Below are positions 7,875 through 17,242 of a stretch of 64,000 nt of DNA, piece after piece. The stretch comes from Paenibacillus sp. DMB20. GTDB taxonomy: Bacteria; Bacillota; Bacilli; Paenibacillales; Paenibacillaceae. The stretch spans positions 1 to 64,000 of the forward strand of contig NZ_LAZU01000054.1 in assembly GCF_000987955.1 (NCBI RefSeq). The letters are read 5' to 3'. The notes beneath the pieces were generated by a model. That model saw nothing but the letters and a program-made list of their open reading frames with translations. It made no database searches and was not told the DNA's origin. A program made the translations under genes and the position numbers. Positions within the stretch are counted from its first letter, which is position 1. Every line of letters begins with the position of its first letter.

Positions 7875-9152
7875 TTATCCTTCCGGCTCGGCCGCTTCCT
7901 CGGCGGCATGTTTTCCGGCGGTATAACCTGTGGAGAAAGCGGCGGTGATGTTGTATCCGCCGGTATAACCGTGAATGTCCATGATCTCGCCGCAGAAGAA
8001 CAGACCCGGCATCAGCTTCGATTCCATCGTTTTCGGCTGGATTTCCTTCAGGCTCACGCCGCCTCCGGTCACGAAGGCTTCCTTCAGGGAACGCGTGCCG
8101 CAAGCCCGGAACGCGAACTTCTTCAATACCGCGGCCAGCGAAGTTAAGGCCTGCTTCGATATGCCGCTGCTTACCGCATCGCCGTCCAGCGGGGCCTTGG
8201 AGAGCAGAAGGGGGATCAGGCGCTCGGGGAGCCAGCCTTTCAGCACATTTTTGACCGCTTTCTTCGGTTCATGCTCCAGGCGGTTTCGGAGTTCCGATTC
8301 GATATCGGCAAGCGAGTGGTCGGGAAAGAGATCCACCGCCATATCGACATTGACCGTATCGAATTTTTTCTGTACCTGGCGAATAAACTGGCTGCAGCGG
8401 AGAGCGATCGGTCCCGACACCCCGAAATGGGTGAACAGCATATCGCCCCGATGGGCAATGACCCGTTTGCCTTTCGGATTCCATACCGAAAGTTCGACAT
8501 CCCGGAGGGATAGGCCCTGCAGTTCCTTGGAAGCGATCCAGGGCTCGGTAGAGACGATCGGCACCTCCGTCGGATAAAGCTCCGTTATCGTATGGCCGGC
8601 CTCCCGCGCCCAAGGATAACCGTCGCCCGTGGAACCGGTCTGGGGAACGGATTGTCCTCCGGTGGCGAGAATAACGCATCGGGATTTATAAATCTCCCCC
8701 GATTTCAGTTCGATTCCGGCCGCGTGTCCATCCTTATACAAGATGCGTTTTACGGGGCTGTTCGTTTTGATATCGGTCCCGAGCTGCCTGACTTTTCCTA
8801 CCAGTGCATTGACGACGCTGGAAGCCTTGTCCGAGACGGGGAACATCCTACCGTTGTCTTCTTCCTTCAATTTAATGCCCAGCCCTTCAAAGAAATCCAT
8901 AATGTTCCGATTGTTCCAATGCTGAAAGGCGCTGTATAAAAAACGTCCGTTTCCTGGAATATGGGCGATCAGCTCATCGGTCTCCTTGGCATTCGTCACA
9001 TTGCATCGGCCGCCTCCCGATATGCCGAGCTTCCGTCCCAGCTTGTCTCCTTTATCCACCAGCAGGACGGAGGCGCCCCTCTCGCCGGAGGCAACGCAGG
9101 CCATCAGCCCGGAGGGACCTCCCCCCACAACGATGACATCATAATATGACAT
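7875..9152 (-). CDS. BaiN/HI0933-family flavoprotein (NAD(P)/FAD-dependent oxidoreductase)
   Basis: Predicted FAD-binding cytoplasmic oxidoreductase of 425 residues. A Rossmann dinucleotide fold opens the protein (VIVVGGGPSGLMA, residues 7-19), followed by the family-specific GRKLGISGGGRCNVTNA. A second FAD contact is ILATGGQSVPQTGSTGDG, and the C-terminal FFCGEIMDIHGYTGGYN closes the flavin site. These match the HI0933/YtfP/BaiN family, whose cellular substrates are mostly unknown. ATG at 9152 follows AAAGGAGC on the minus strand. It stands alone, convergent with ecsB and divergent from the sensor kinase. Confidence 0.9.
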   Translation of the reverse strand: MSYYDVIVVGGGPSGLMACVASGERGASVLLVDKGDKLGRKLGISGGGRCNVTNAKETDELIAHIPGNGRFLYSAFQHWNNRNIMDFFEGLGIKLKEEDNGRMFPVSDKASSVVNALVGKVRQLGTDIKTNSPVKRILYKDGHAAGIELKSGEIYKSRCVILATGGQSVPQTGSTGDGYPWAREAGHTITELYPTEVPIVSTEPWIASKELQGLSLRDVELSVWNPKGKRVIAHRGDMLFTHFGVSGPIALRCSQFIRQVQKKFDTVNVDMAVDLFPDHSLADIESELRNRLEHEPKKAVKNVLKGWLPERLIPLLLSKAPLDGDAVSSGISKQALTSLAAVLKKFAFRACGTRSLKEAFVTGGGVSLKEIQPKTMESKLMPGLFFCGEIMDIHGYTGGYNITAAFSTGYTAGKHAAEEAAEPEG

Positions 9153-9278
9153 GTTTATTTAGCTCCTTTAGGGGTAATTCAATAGCAACCTATGGTTCAT
9201 TATATACACTTCTTGCGCAGATCCCAACCTCGGGGCATTAGACAGAAGACGCAGGATTTTCTTATATTCCCCACGAAT

Positions 9279-9293
9279 TTACAAGTATTGTAA
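9279..9293. promoter_or_regulatory. 15-bp perfect palindrome in the kinase/flavoprotein intergenic region
   Basis: TTACAA-GTA-TTGTAA lies about 70 bases before the sensor-kinase start and 127 bases before the divergent flavoprotein start. It has the form of an operator for a dimeric repressor. No regulator is identified. Confidence 0.4.
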
Positions 9294-9361
9294 TCTAATG
9301 TCGCCTGTGATTTAATCAAAATTATCAAGAAGGCACTGATCAATTGGGGTGATGACGCGTT

Positions 9362-11062
9362 GTGTTAAGTGCATGGAAGGACATTTTATTGCAGGTTTTG
9401 CTGTCCGGTGTATTCACCTTTCAAATTCCGCTGCTGTTCAGCCGGTGCCGGACGTTCGGGCCGGAACACGGAACGGGGGAGCAACAGCATTACCGGAACC
9501 TCATCGTTATGGCTTGTGCCGTCGGCATTTTATTATGTTTTGGCTTTTCGGCATTACATCAAGGCGTTATCCCGATCAATTTGGGCATCGTGCCGTTGTT
9601 TGCAGGCATTTTGTATGGCAGCCGCGTTTCGGGTCTGCTGCTATCGTTATTGTATATCAGTTGTCATCAGCTTATTTTCGGCTTTTCCCTTTTCGGAATG
9701 CTGATGCATACCGGACTTCCCGTATATCCCCTCATGTTCTTGATTGCTTCCCGGTTTAAACGAAGTAAAGTGATGGAAAAAATCGGATGGTTATGGACGG
9801 GGCTGCTTCCAGCCATGCTGATTATCGTGGCTTCCCCACTGTTGGAATCCAAATTTGGTGCAGACGTTAAGACTTCCGAAACCTTTGTCATGACGCTTTT
9901 ATATGTGCTGCTTAGCATATTCAACGGCGGTTTGCTGATTTATTTAATGGAAACCGTATATGAGCGGTTGTTTCCGGACCCGGCGGAGATTCTTCGCGAA
10001 CAGAGAGCCGTTCTTCAGCAGTTGTTGGATATGCTCCCTTTAGGAATCTCCGTGGTGGATCCGAGAGGGCATATTTCCATGATCAATGAGCAGTTTGTAA
10101 AAATCCATAAAAAAGAAAGCCCTCATCTCGGCCGAAACGATTTGATCGGACGCGGGCTTGACGGGATGTTCGAGGGCCCGGCCCCAAAAAACGGGGTGAA
10201 AGGCCGAATTCATTCGGCGCTTCGTGGCATCCGGACAAGCGGGGAGATCATACGAAGCGCAGGGCGGGTATATTCAACCGGCGCATTTCCGATTTTCGAC
10301 GAGCGGACGAAAGGAATTCAGGGGGCCGTTCTCATCGTTCATGACATCACCGAGCTGGAAAAACTAAGGACCGAGCTGATCAACGTGGAACGGCTCAGCA
10401 TGGTTGGGCAGATGGCGGCAAGCATTACGCACGAGATCCGGAATCCGATGGCGGTCGTGCGCGGATTTCTTCAATTAATGAAGGAGAAGAGTCCGGATAC
10501 GCTGGAGCACTATTACCGCATCGTCATGGACGAGCTGGACCGGGCCAACGGGATCATCAGCGATTTTCTGTCCCTGGCGCAGAACCGGATATCGGAGAAG
10601 GAGGAGTGCCATCTTCACGATATCATTCACGAACTAAGTCCGCTGCTGTGGGCCGATGCCAACCTGCGCGGACAAAGCATCGAGCTGAAGCTGGAAAATC
10701 ATGTTCCCGTCCTGCTGCTGAATGCCAAGGAGATCAAGCAGTTGATCCTTAACCTGTGCCGCAATGGGATGGAGGCCATGGACGACAAGGGGCAGCTTAC
10801 CATCGAAACACGGATGGCCGGGGACGTGGTGGAACTTCACGTGCAGGATACGGGCGTCGGCATCCCGCAAGACAAGCTGGATCGTTTATTCGAACCGTTT
10901 TTTACCACCAAAAGCAAAGGGACGGGACTTGGACTCGCGCTCTGCTTAAGCATCGTTCAGCGTCATGAAGGGAACATTTCCGTTCATTCCGAAGAGGGAA
11001 AGGGAACCCGTTTTTCCGCCTCGTTTCCCGTGCCGAAGGGGCTGACCGCGGAAAACGGATAA
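9362..11062 (+). CDS. Membrane sensor histidine kinase (PAS - HisKA - HATPase), sporulation-kinase-like
   Basis: Autophosphorylating sensor of 566 residues. Six or so hydrophobic segments occupy about residues 1-200, a PAS-like domain follows (VLQQLLDMLPLGISVVD to VHDITELEKLR, about 218-335), then a HisKA box with SITHEIRNPM near residue 355, and an ATPase domain with N box (NLCRNGMEAM), G1 (DTGVGIP), F (FEPFFTTK) and G2 (GTGLGLAL). GTG 9362 is the best start, 10 bases after GGGGTGA. There is no response regulator beside it, as is usual for Bacillales kinases that feed the Spo0F/Spo0A relay; that role is inference. The signal sensed is unknown. Confidence 0.88.
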   Translation: MLSAWKDILLQVLLSGVFTFQIPLLFSRCRTFGPEHGTGEQQHYRNLIVMACAVGILLCFGFSALHQGVIPINLGIVPLFAGILYGSRVSGLLLSLLYISCHQLIFGFSLFGMLMHTGLPVYPLMFLIASRFKRSKVMEKIGWLWTGLLPAMLIIVASPLLESKFGADVKTSETFVMTLLYVLLSIFNGGLLIYLMETVYERLFPDPAEILREQRAVLQQLLDMLPLGISVVDPRGHISMINEQFVKIHKKESPHLGRNDLIGRGLDGMFEGPAPKNGVKGRIHSALRGIRTSGEIIRSAGRVYSTGAFPIFDERTKGIQGAVLIVHDITELEKLRTELINVERLSMVGQMAASITHEIRNPMAVVRGFLQLMKEKSPDTLEHYYRIVMDELDRANGIISDFLSLAQNRISEKEECHLHDIIHELSPLLWADANLRGQSIELKLENHVPVLLLNAKEIKQLILNLCRNGMEAMDDKGQLTIETRMAGDVVELHVQDTGVGIPQDKLDRLFEPFFTTKSKGTGLGLALCLSIVQRHEGNISVHSEEGKGTRFSASFPVPKGLTAENG

Positions 11063-11116
11063 AGAATTCTTTCCGGTGCATAATAAGGCGAGAATCCCGG
11101 CAAAGGAGGCCATGAC

Positions 11117-11230
11117 ATGAGCAAAAACGATTCCAAGCAGCAAGAAATACAGAAACAGGAGAACAAGCACCGCCAGGGTAAGCCAATCGTGGACAAAAAA
11201 CTGGACGGCATTAACAAACCGTCTACCTAG
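11117..11230 (+). CDS. Small hydrophilic protein of 37 residues
   Basis: A short gene with a near-perfect ribosome site (AAAGGAGG at 11102-11109, 7 bases before ATG 11117). The product starts MSKNDSKQQEIQKQ and ends KLDGINKPST; it is highly charged, lacks cysteine and membrane segments, and is probably cytoplasmic. It lies 54 bases after the sensor kinase on the same strand and may be co-transcribed. Small proteins with a similar Lys/Gln-rich body and a C-terminal KKLDG-N-PST occur in Bacillales as far as I recall, but I assign no function. Confidence 0.6.
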   Translation: MSKNDSKQQEIQKQENKHRQGKPIVDKKLDGINKPST

Positions 11231-11423
11231 GTACCCACATATACAGGTTTGCGGGGCGTATCCGACGAGGGTCCGCCTCTTTAAAATGCAATAAAGCATA
11301 AGGGTTGTTCAAACCTGGCTTTTCCGTAAGAAACGCCATCTTCTTTCCCTAAAAGACGGAGGTGCCCGATTCTGCTTGTTAAACCGATTCGCTTGGAAAA
11401 AAGTGCTTGCCGAAGCCCTTATC

Positions 11424-11451
11424 TTGCTTTCATCCTTTTGGGTTGTATAAT
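11424..11451 (+). promoter_or_regulatory. Sigma-A-type promoter of the bacilliredoxin gene
   Basis: TTGCTT (11424-11429), 16-base spacer, TATAAT (11446-11451), ending 63 bases before the start codon. Confidence 0.55.
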
Positions 11452-11514
11452 ATAGATTAGCGATAAGCTGTATTCATATTTGACAAACTTGGTTATATAA
11501 GGAGTGAAAGAAGC

Positions 11515-11949
11515 ATGGGTATGTCTTTTGACCGATATATGCGCGATATGGTTCAGCCGATGCGGGATGAACTGACGAGTATTGGAATCAAGGAACTGAA
11601 AACGGCTGAGGAAGTAGAGGAACAGCTCCCGACTGCGAAAGGAACGGCGCTGGTGGTCATTAATTCGGTATGCGGATGCGCAGCGGGCCAAGCTCGTCCG
11701 GGTGTAGCCCGTGCGCTTGGGCACGAAGTGAAGCCGGATCATTTGTTCACTGTTTTTGCAGGCCAAGATAAGGAAGCAACCGCGAAAGCCCGTGAATATT
11801 TTGCTCCGTATCCGCCTTCCTCGCCATCGATCGCCTTGATGAAAGACGGGGAACTGGTTCACTTTATCGAACGCCATCAGGTGGAGAACCGCTCCGCGGA
11901 AGAGATTGCTGCCGATCTCACGGACGCATTTGACCGTTACTGCCGTTAA
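11515..11949 (+). CDS. Bacilliredoxin (BrxA/BrxB, YphP/YqiW family)
   Basis: Thiol-disulfide protein of 144 residues that removes bacillithiol from S-bacillithiolated proteins in the cytoplasm of Firmicutes. The active-site CGC motif lies in VVINSVCGCAAGQARPGVA (about residues 44-62); TVFAGQDKEATAKAREYF and YPPSSPS are further family signatures. YPPSSPS and the ERHQVE stretch look closer to YqiW (BrxB) than to YphP, but I leave the symbol open. GGAGTG sits 10 bases before ATG 11515. A terminator follows. Confidence 0.93.
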   Translation: MGMSFDRYMRDMVQPMRDELTSIGIKELKTAEEVEEQLPTAKGTALVVINSVCGCAAGQARPGVARALGHEVKPDHLFTVFAGQDKEATAKAREYFAPYPPSSPSIALMKDGELVHFIERHQVENRSAEEIAADLTDAFDRYCR

Positions 11950-11960
11950 ACGCGCGTATA

Positions 11961-12003
11961 AAGCCCCGAAGCATTCGGCACTTCCGAAAGCCGCGGGGCT
12001 TTC
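11961..12003 (+). terminator. Rho-independent terminator after bacilliredoxin
   Basis: AAAGCCCCG pairs with CGGGGCTTT, with an inner TTCGG/CCGAA pairing; a short T-rich tail follows. Confidence 0.75.
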
Positions 12004-12098
12004 AAAATATATATTTGGCTTATATTTCTCGCAAAAACGCAGCGTCTATGAAAAGGATGACGGAGTCGTTTTTACATGTATGAAAAGGAGTCCTGGAC

Positions 12099-12908
12099 AT
12101 GAGCCTACAAGAACAAATCATTGCCGAATTAGGCGTGAAGCCTTCCATTAACGTGGAGCAGGAAGTGAGAAAGCGTGTTGACTTTTTGAAATCATACGTA
12201 AAGGATTCCGGGACCTCCGGACTGCTGATCGCCATCAGCGGCGGGCTGGACAGCGCCGTGGCAACGGGACTGTGCAAGCGCGCTACGGATGAGCTGACCG
12301 AGGAGTTGGGGCGGGAATTTAAGACGCTAGGCGTTTTTCAGCCATACGGGGTTCAGTCGGATATCGAACACAGCTATGAAACGGCAAAAGCGTTCAACCT
12401 GAAATACACGATGGAAACCAATATCGAGGATGCCGTAGGCGAGGTTGCCCTTGAAGTGGAGCACGGCCTGAAGGGGATCGGGGTTCATCAGCACATGAGC
12501 ATTCCGGGCAAAGGAAACGTGAAGGCCAGATTGCGGATGGTGGTCCAATACGCGATTGCTTTTGAACAGAATCTGCTCGTCGTGGGAACGGATCATGCCT
12601 CCGAGGCCATTACCGGCTTTTACACCAAATGGGGCGACGGGGCGGTGGACATCACGCCGCTCAGCACGCTGAACAAGCGTCAGGTCCGTCAGCTCGGCTC
12701 TTATCTGGGCGTGCCTCAATCCGTCCTGGATAAAGCGCCGACGGCCGGGTTATGGGAAGGGCAGACGGACGAAAAGGAACTCGGGATCAGCTATGAGGAC
12801 AACAGCGATTACCTGGAAGGCAAGGAAATCCGTCCGGAAGTCCGCGAAAAGCTGGAGAGCTATTACCGCAAGACGGCACATAAACGCAATGCCATTCCGG
12901 GCATCTGA
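12099..12908 (+). CDS. nadE: Ammonia-dependent NAD+ synthetase
   Basis: Converts nicotinic acid adenine dinucleotide to NAD+ using ATP and ammonia, the last step of NAD synthesis. The 269-residue length matches the ammonia-using NadE of Bacillus (272) and there is no glutaminase domain. The PP-loop reads ISGGLDSAVA (about residues 46-55). Also present are VVGTDHASEAITGFYTKWGDG and the C-terminal KAPTAGLWEGQTDEKELG, both contacting substrate in the family. ATG 12099 follows AAAAGGAG. It is a single-gene unit closed by a strong terminator. Confidence 0.95.
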   Translation: MSLQEQIIAELGVKPSINVEQEVRKRVDFLKSYVKDSGTSGLLIAISGGLDSAVATGLCKRATDELTEELGREFKTLGVFQPYGVQSDIEHSYETAKAFNLKYTMETNIEDAVGEVALEVEHGLKGIGVHQHMSIPGKGNVKARLRMVVQYAIAFEQNLLVVGTDHASEAITGFYTKWGDGAVDITPLSTLNKRQVRQLGSYLGVPQSVLDKAPTAGLWEGQTDEKELGISYEDNSDYLEGKEIRPEVREKLESYYRKTAHKRNAIPGI

Positions 12909-12921
12909 GCAATGCACCGGT

Positions 12922-12957
12922 GCAAGCTCTGGAGGCGAAGCCTCCAGAGCTTTTTGC
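12922..12957 (+). terminator. Rho-independent terminator of nadE
   Basis: AGCTCTGGAGGC pairs perfectly with GCCTCCAGAGCT across a GAA loop, then five T residues. Confidence 0.9.
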
Positions 12958-13150
12958 ACATCCGGGCCTGATTCAGCCTCTATAGGGGAGAATGGATCCG
13001 AGTACGCGTATGCCGACGGGCGCGTTTTTTCGAAAACGATAAAGGCAGAAACGAATCGGCGGAATGACAGGGGGGTTCACGAAGCGTCTCGCAGCTTGCA
13101 TAGGGCGTCCTGGTTCAACGGACCCTTGAGACGCCCCCTTTCTCAAAGAG

Positions 13151-13981
13151 TTATGGCATTTTTCGTTCGATTACCGATAATATAAATGCCTCGGATAACC
13201 TTAACGCCTCTTCCAGCTTCGGTGTCGTTTCCCTGAAGGGATGGACGGTGTTGAAGGTATGGTTCCCGCCCTGAACGCGCAGCCATTGTATGGAGGGGTT
13301 AACTTCCACAAGAACCGCGGAGCCCTTTTGAAGCCGGTCGATGTCTTCCGTTCCTTGGATCAGGACGATCGGAAAATCGGCCGCGGAAATTCGATTCATG
13401 AGATCGAAACGTTCCCGGTTCTCGTCCATATCCTTCAGGATTGAAACATCAAGCGGCATGGCCTGACCGGTTCGTCCGTTAACGACCGAGCTTCGGCCGG
13501 TTGAGCGCATCTCGCTCTTCTGCTCCGGGGTGAAGAGATCCAGGTCCGTTACCCCGTTCCACGAGACAACACCCGCCACCGTTCCCGGATGATCCAGCGC
13601 GTGCACGAGGCACACCCCGCCGCCCCGGCTGTGTCCGAGCAGGAAAAGCGGAAGCTCTTTGAATGAGGCGTCCTCGCGAAGATTTCCGATGAGTGCCGAG
13701 AGGTCGCAGAGTTCCCGGCTGTAGGTATTAAACGCGAATTTTTCGAGCTCCGTAAATTCATGGGGATCGTCGCCGATGCCGTTATGCGTAAAGTTAAAGG
13801 CGATGACTTCAAAATGCCGACTAAGCGATTCAGCCGCATAAGGGAACATGCCCCAGTCTTTGAAACCTTTGTAACCGTGAGCAATGACGATCAGGGCTTT
13901 GGCATCGGCCGGGCAGGCGTACCGGGTACCGCGAAGCAGGGTCCCGTCCGGCAGCGTTAGTTTAAAATGCTGAGGCATCAT
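13151..13981 (-). CDS. Alpha/beta hydrolase
   Basis: Serine hydrolase of the alpha/beta fold, about 276 residues, no signal peptide. The oxyanion-hole region reads IVIAHGYKGFKDWG, the nucleophile elbow is LLGHSRGGG, and candidate acid and base residues lie in LIQGTEDID and GGNHTFN. Such YfhR/dienelactone-hydrolase-like enzymes act on small esters or acyl groups; the substrate is not inferable. Two ATG codons at 13981 and 13978 fit better than the upstream ATG at 13993, which directly abuts the ribosome site AGGAAAGG. It stands alone between nadE and acpS. Confidence 0.85.
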   Translation of the reverse strand: MMPQHFKLTLPDGTLLRGTRYACPADAKALIVIAHGYKGFKDWGMFPYAAESLSRHFEVIAFNFTHNGIGDDPHEFTELEKFAFNTYSRELCDLSALIGNLREDASFKELPLFLLGHSRGGGVCLVHALDHPGTVAGVVSWNGVTDLDLFTPEQKSEMRSTGRSSVVNGRTGQAMPLDVSILKDMDENRERFDLMNRISAADFPIVLIQGTEDIDRLQKGSAVLVEVNPSIQWLRVQGGNHTFNTVHPFRETTPKLEEALRLSEAFILSVIERKMP

Positions 13982-14169
13982 GGCAAGAATCATCCTTTCC
14001 TAAAGCGAAATGATAAAATCCTGAATCTGCTTTGCTCCGATTGTAACATAATGACAGGCTTGTCCGTACCTCTCGCACATTATCCGGCCGGCTGGTACAA
14101 TAGGTTAGGCATTTATATTTTGCGGATGCGGGCTTTCTGAACCATTCCCCTAGCAAAGGAGCGTTTACG

Positions 14170-14564
14170 GTGATTTACGGAATCGGGCATGATGTGCTTG
14201 AAATACGGCGTGTCGAGCTGTTGATGAGCGGTCCGTACGGACAAAAGTTTATGGAACGCGTACTGACCCGTGCTGAGCTTGCGCTGGCCGTAGGCAAGTG
14301 CGGAAGGCGGACGGAGTTCGTTGCCGGGCGTTTGCGGCAAAAGAAGCGGTCAGCAAAGCATTCGGCTGCGGCATCGGAAGCGCCATCGGTTTTGGCGACA
14401 TCGAAATTTTGCCCGACAAGCTGGGCAGGCCCGTAGCGGCATTGTCGGCTGCGGCATGGTTCCGCCTCGGCCTGGAATTGCCGGAGCAGTTCAGGATACA
14501 TCTGACTATTTCCCATCAAACCGAGCTGGCTTCCGCTTTTGCCGTTATCGAGAAGATGGACTGA
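14170..14564 (+). CDS. acpS: Holo-[acyl-carrier-protein] synthase, frame-interrupted
   Basis: Transfers phosphopantetheine from CoA to acyl carrier protein, activating fatty-acid synthesis. The first frame gives the N-terminal signature IYGIGHDVLEIRRVE and ends in EFVAGR; the second frame, from about 14331, starts RFAAKEAVSKAFGCGIG and carries the C-terminal HLTISHQTELASAFAV. A TTT at 14331-14333 where TTTT would read through the family motif AGRFAAKEA marks a 1-base deletion. Because AcpS is normally essential, a sequence error is more likely than loss. GTG 14170 follows AAAGGAG by 8 bases. Confidence 0.88.
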
Positions 14565-14596
14565 ACATATAGGGAATACAGGAAAGGACAGACCTA

Positions 14597-15789
14597 ATGG
14601 ATACTTTGGAACAACAGCGGTTTTTCAGCCGCGAGCTGCTGGATTGGTACGTGCGGAGCAAACGGGACCTTCCTTGGAGAAGGCACCGGAATCCCTATTA
14701 TATTTGGGTTTCTGAAATCATGCTGCAGCAGACCCGGGTCGATACGGTGATTCCGTATTTCAACCGGTTTATCGAGAAATTTCCAACCGTCGAATCTTTG
14801 GCGGATGCCCCCGAGGACGAGGTTCTAAAATGCTGGGAAGGGCTCGGGTACTATTCTCGTGCCCGCAATCTTCAGTTTGCCGCACGCCAGGTGAAGGAAC
14901 AATATGGCGGAATCATGCCAAGCGGCAGGGAAGAGGTAGCCGGGCTAAAAGGCGTCGGGCCGTATACGGCAGGTGCCATCAGGAGCATTGCGTTCAATCT
15001 GCCGGCTCCGGCGGTGGACGGCAACGTGATGAGGGTGCTGTCGCGTTTCTTTTTAATTGAAGAGGATATTATGAAGGGAAGCACCCGCTCCCATATGGAG
15101 GATCTCGTTGTGAAGCTCATTCCCGAAGGAAGGGCGTCGGACTTTAACCAAGGCTTAATGGAGCTTGGCGCGCTTGTATGCACGCCGAAATCCCCGAAAT
15201 GCTTGACCTGCCCGGTTATGGAACACTGTTCCGGACGGATTGCAGGCAAGGAGGATAGCCTTCCCGTCAAAACGAAGGCCAAGCCTCCCCGTCCGGAATA
15301 CCGGCTCGCGGCCATCGTGGAAGGCACCGGCTCATATGCCGGGAAGGTGTTGATCCGCAAGCGCCGGCTGCCGGGCTGCTGGCAGGGATGTGGGAGCTCC
15401 CCCATGTTGCCGAGTCGCCGACCGGAGGAACGGCGGGCGTGTCGCTGCCGGATGAGGCGGCGATGGACCGGCTGGCTGATGCACTGAGGGATGACATACC
15501 GGTTTCACCTTTGGAACATTACATGAACGCCGAGCATACGTTCAGCCATATTCATTGGAACATGCGGGTGTTCCGATGCACCTTGCGCTGGGCGGAAGAT
15601 ACTGGACTCACGACTGCCGAGAGCGCTGCAGCTTATGAGGTTCGTCCGAAAGGTACGGGAGGGGCTGTTCAGGATGCGACCGGCGCAAACGGGACGTTTC
15701 GCTGGATCGACAAGGAGGACATGGAGCTTTATGCCTTTCCGAATGTGTTTCTCCGGATATTGAACCGTTATTTCTCTTCGCCATCATGA
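14597..15789 (+). CDS. mutY: A/G-specific adenine DNA glycosylase, frame-interrupted
   Basis: Removes adenine mispaired with 8-oxoguanine. The N-terminal catalytic part shows SEIMLQQTRVDTVIPYF with the catalytic Glu, the helix-hairpin-helix LKGVGPYTAGAI, the Asp region AVDGNVMRVLSR and the iron-sulfur cluster C-X6-C-X2-C-X5-C (CTPKSPKCLTCPVMEHC). The NUDIX-like 8-oxoG recognition domain continues one frame over from about 15375 (LAGMWELPHVAES). GGG at 15373-15375 needs one more G to read RRLPGLLAGMWELP. The repaired product is about 397 residues, slightly long for MutY. It sits 32 bases after acpS, probably co-transcribed. Confidence 0.9.
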
Positions 15790-15811
15790 GCGAATGATTG
15801 CATTCAAGCAG

Positions 15812-15850
15812 AAAACGCCATGCTCCTTCTTAGGGAACGATGGCGTTTCT
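15812..15850 (+). terminator. Rho-independent terminator of mutY
   Basis: AAACGCCAT pairs with ATGGCGTTT with a 19-base loop; the T tail is short. Confidence 0.7.
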
Positions 15851-15888
15851 TGCATGAAAATTACATGTAACAAGGAGATGTGAAGTCT

Positions 15889-17130
15889 TTGCAAGGATGG
15901 AAGAATCCGCTGTTGTACATATTCGGCATAGGCATATCCAATCTCGGAAACTGGATCTACCTGGTAGCGATCAATTTGCTGGTGTTGAAAATGACCGGCT
16001 CCCCGGCAGCCGTGGCCGGCATGTTCATCATCAGGCCGCTCGCCGTACTGCTGACGAATTCCTGGTCCGGCAGCCTGATCGACAGGGCCAACAAACGGTA
16101 TCTGATGATCGGGGCCGACATCATAAGAGGGCTGCTGGTTGCGCTCATTCCTTTTTTGGAATCCGTCTGGGCCATTTACGGGGTTATGTTTCTGATCAGT
16201 GCAGCGGGAGCCTTCTTCGGACCGAGCTCCGTGACCTATGTGACCAAGCTTGTCCCGCCGGAAGACCGGAAGCGGTTTAACGCCTGGTTCAGTTTTACGA
16301 CATCCGGCGCGGCACTGCTCGGTCCGGCCGTTTCCGGGATGTTGATCATGTATACCGATATCCGGGTAAGCATCTATATCAACGCGGTCTCTTTTATCGT
16401 GTGCGCATTGTTCATCTGGTTCTTGCCGGACGTGGATAGCCCGGATACACCCGCGAAGGAACGGGACAAGATAGGCTTGTCAACGATTGCAAGGGACTGG
16501 GCGGCTGTCATTTCCTATGCGAAATCGGCCAAATATTTCATCTTGGTATATCTGCTGTTCCAATCCGTGATGATGATCAGCTTTGCCCTGGATTCCCAGG
16601 AGGCTACCTTTATCAAGCAGGTTATCCATCTGGACGACCGGGACTACGGATTGCTGATCAGCGTGGCCGGCGCCGGATATTTGGCAGGCTCCACGGCTGC
16701 CGCATTGGCTTCCCGCCGGATGTCGCTTCGCATGTTTATTAGCCTGGGGGTCCTGTTCTCAAGCGCAGGTTATGCGATGTTTTATTCGGCTTCCGGTTTT
16801 GTCATGGCGGCATTGGGATTTATCGTTTTCGGCTTTTTCTCGTCCTTCGCGAACACCGGCTACTCCACGTTTTTTCAAAATAGCGTCCCGGTAGAAATCA
16901 TGGGCCGATTCAGCAGCACGGCGAGTCTGCTGGAAGGGATGGCCCAAATCCTGCTGACTCTTCTGCTGGGCTTTGCGGCAGAGCTGCTGTCGGTTCAGGC
17001 CGTATGCCTGATGGGGGCGCTTTTGGCCGCTGCCATTTCCGCGTTTCTGTGCTTCATCATTTATATTCCGTCAAAGAGCTCTCATTACGAGGCCCAAACC
17101 ACAAGCACGAACGCTGCCTCAGCGAGTTGA
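15889..17130 (+). CDS. MFS transporter (MFS_3/DHA3-like)
   Basis: Twelve-segment membrane exporter of about 413 residues. Segment 1 reads GISNLGNWIYLVAINLLVLKM, motif A appears as SGSLIDRANKRYLMIGAD, and SFTTSGAALLGPAVSGML resembles the segment-5 antiporter motif. It is the same subfamily as the gene at 4260 (both have NLG-W-YLVA). Start choice is uncertain: GTG at 15880 is only 2 bases from AAGGAG, while TTG at 15889 is 11 bases away and is preferred here. It is flanked by terminators on both sides. Substrate unknown. Confidence 0.87.
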   Translation: MQGWKNPLLYIFGIGISNLGNWIYLVAINLLVLKMTGSPAAVAGMFIIRPLAVLLTNSWSGSLIDRANKRYLMIGADIIRGLLVALIPFLESVWAIYGVMFLISAAGAFFGPSSVTYVTKLVPPEDRKRFNAWFSFTTSGAALLGPAVSGMLIMYTDIRVSIYINAVSFIVCALFIWFLPDVDSPDTPAKERDKIGLSTIARDWAAVISYAKSAKYFILVYLLFQSVMMISFALDSQEATFIKQVIHLDDRDYGLLISVAGAGYLAGSTAAALASRRMSLRMFISLGVLFSSAGYAMFYSASGFVMAALGFIVFGFFSSFANTGYSTFFQNSVPVEIMGRFSSTASLLEGMAQILLTLLLGFAAELLSVQAVCLMGALLAAAISAFLCFIIYIPSKSSHYEAQTTSTNAASAS

Positions 17131-17147
17131 AGACGAACAAAACGCAG

Positions 17148-17198
17148 ACACTTCGGTATTACGCTCATAACGCGTAACGGACCGGAGTGTTTTTTTTT
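17148..17198 (+). terminator. Rho-independent terminator of the MFS gene
   Basis: ACACT-CGGT-TTACGC pairs with GCGTAA-ACCGGAGTGT with small bulges, then eight T residues. Confidence 0.8.
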
Positions 17199-17242
17199 GC
17201 GAGAAAACAATAAAAAAATAAATTAAATTTAAAACTTACCTT

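Noticed and set aside
13080..13145. GGGCGTC...GACGCCC inverted repeat as a terminator
   Set aside because: The spacer is long, no T run follows on either strand, and the neighbouring gene orientation does not need it.
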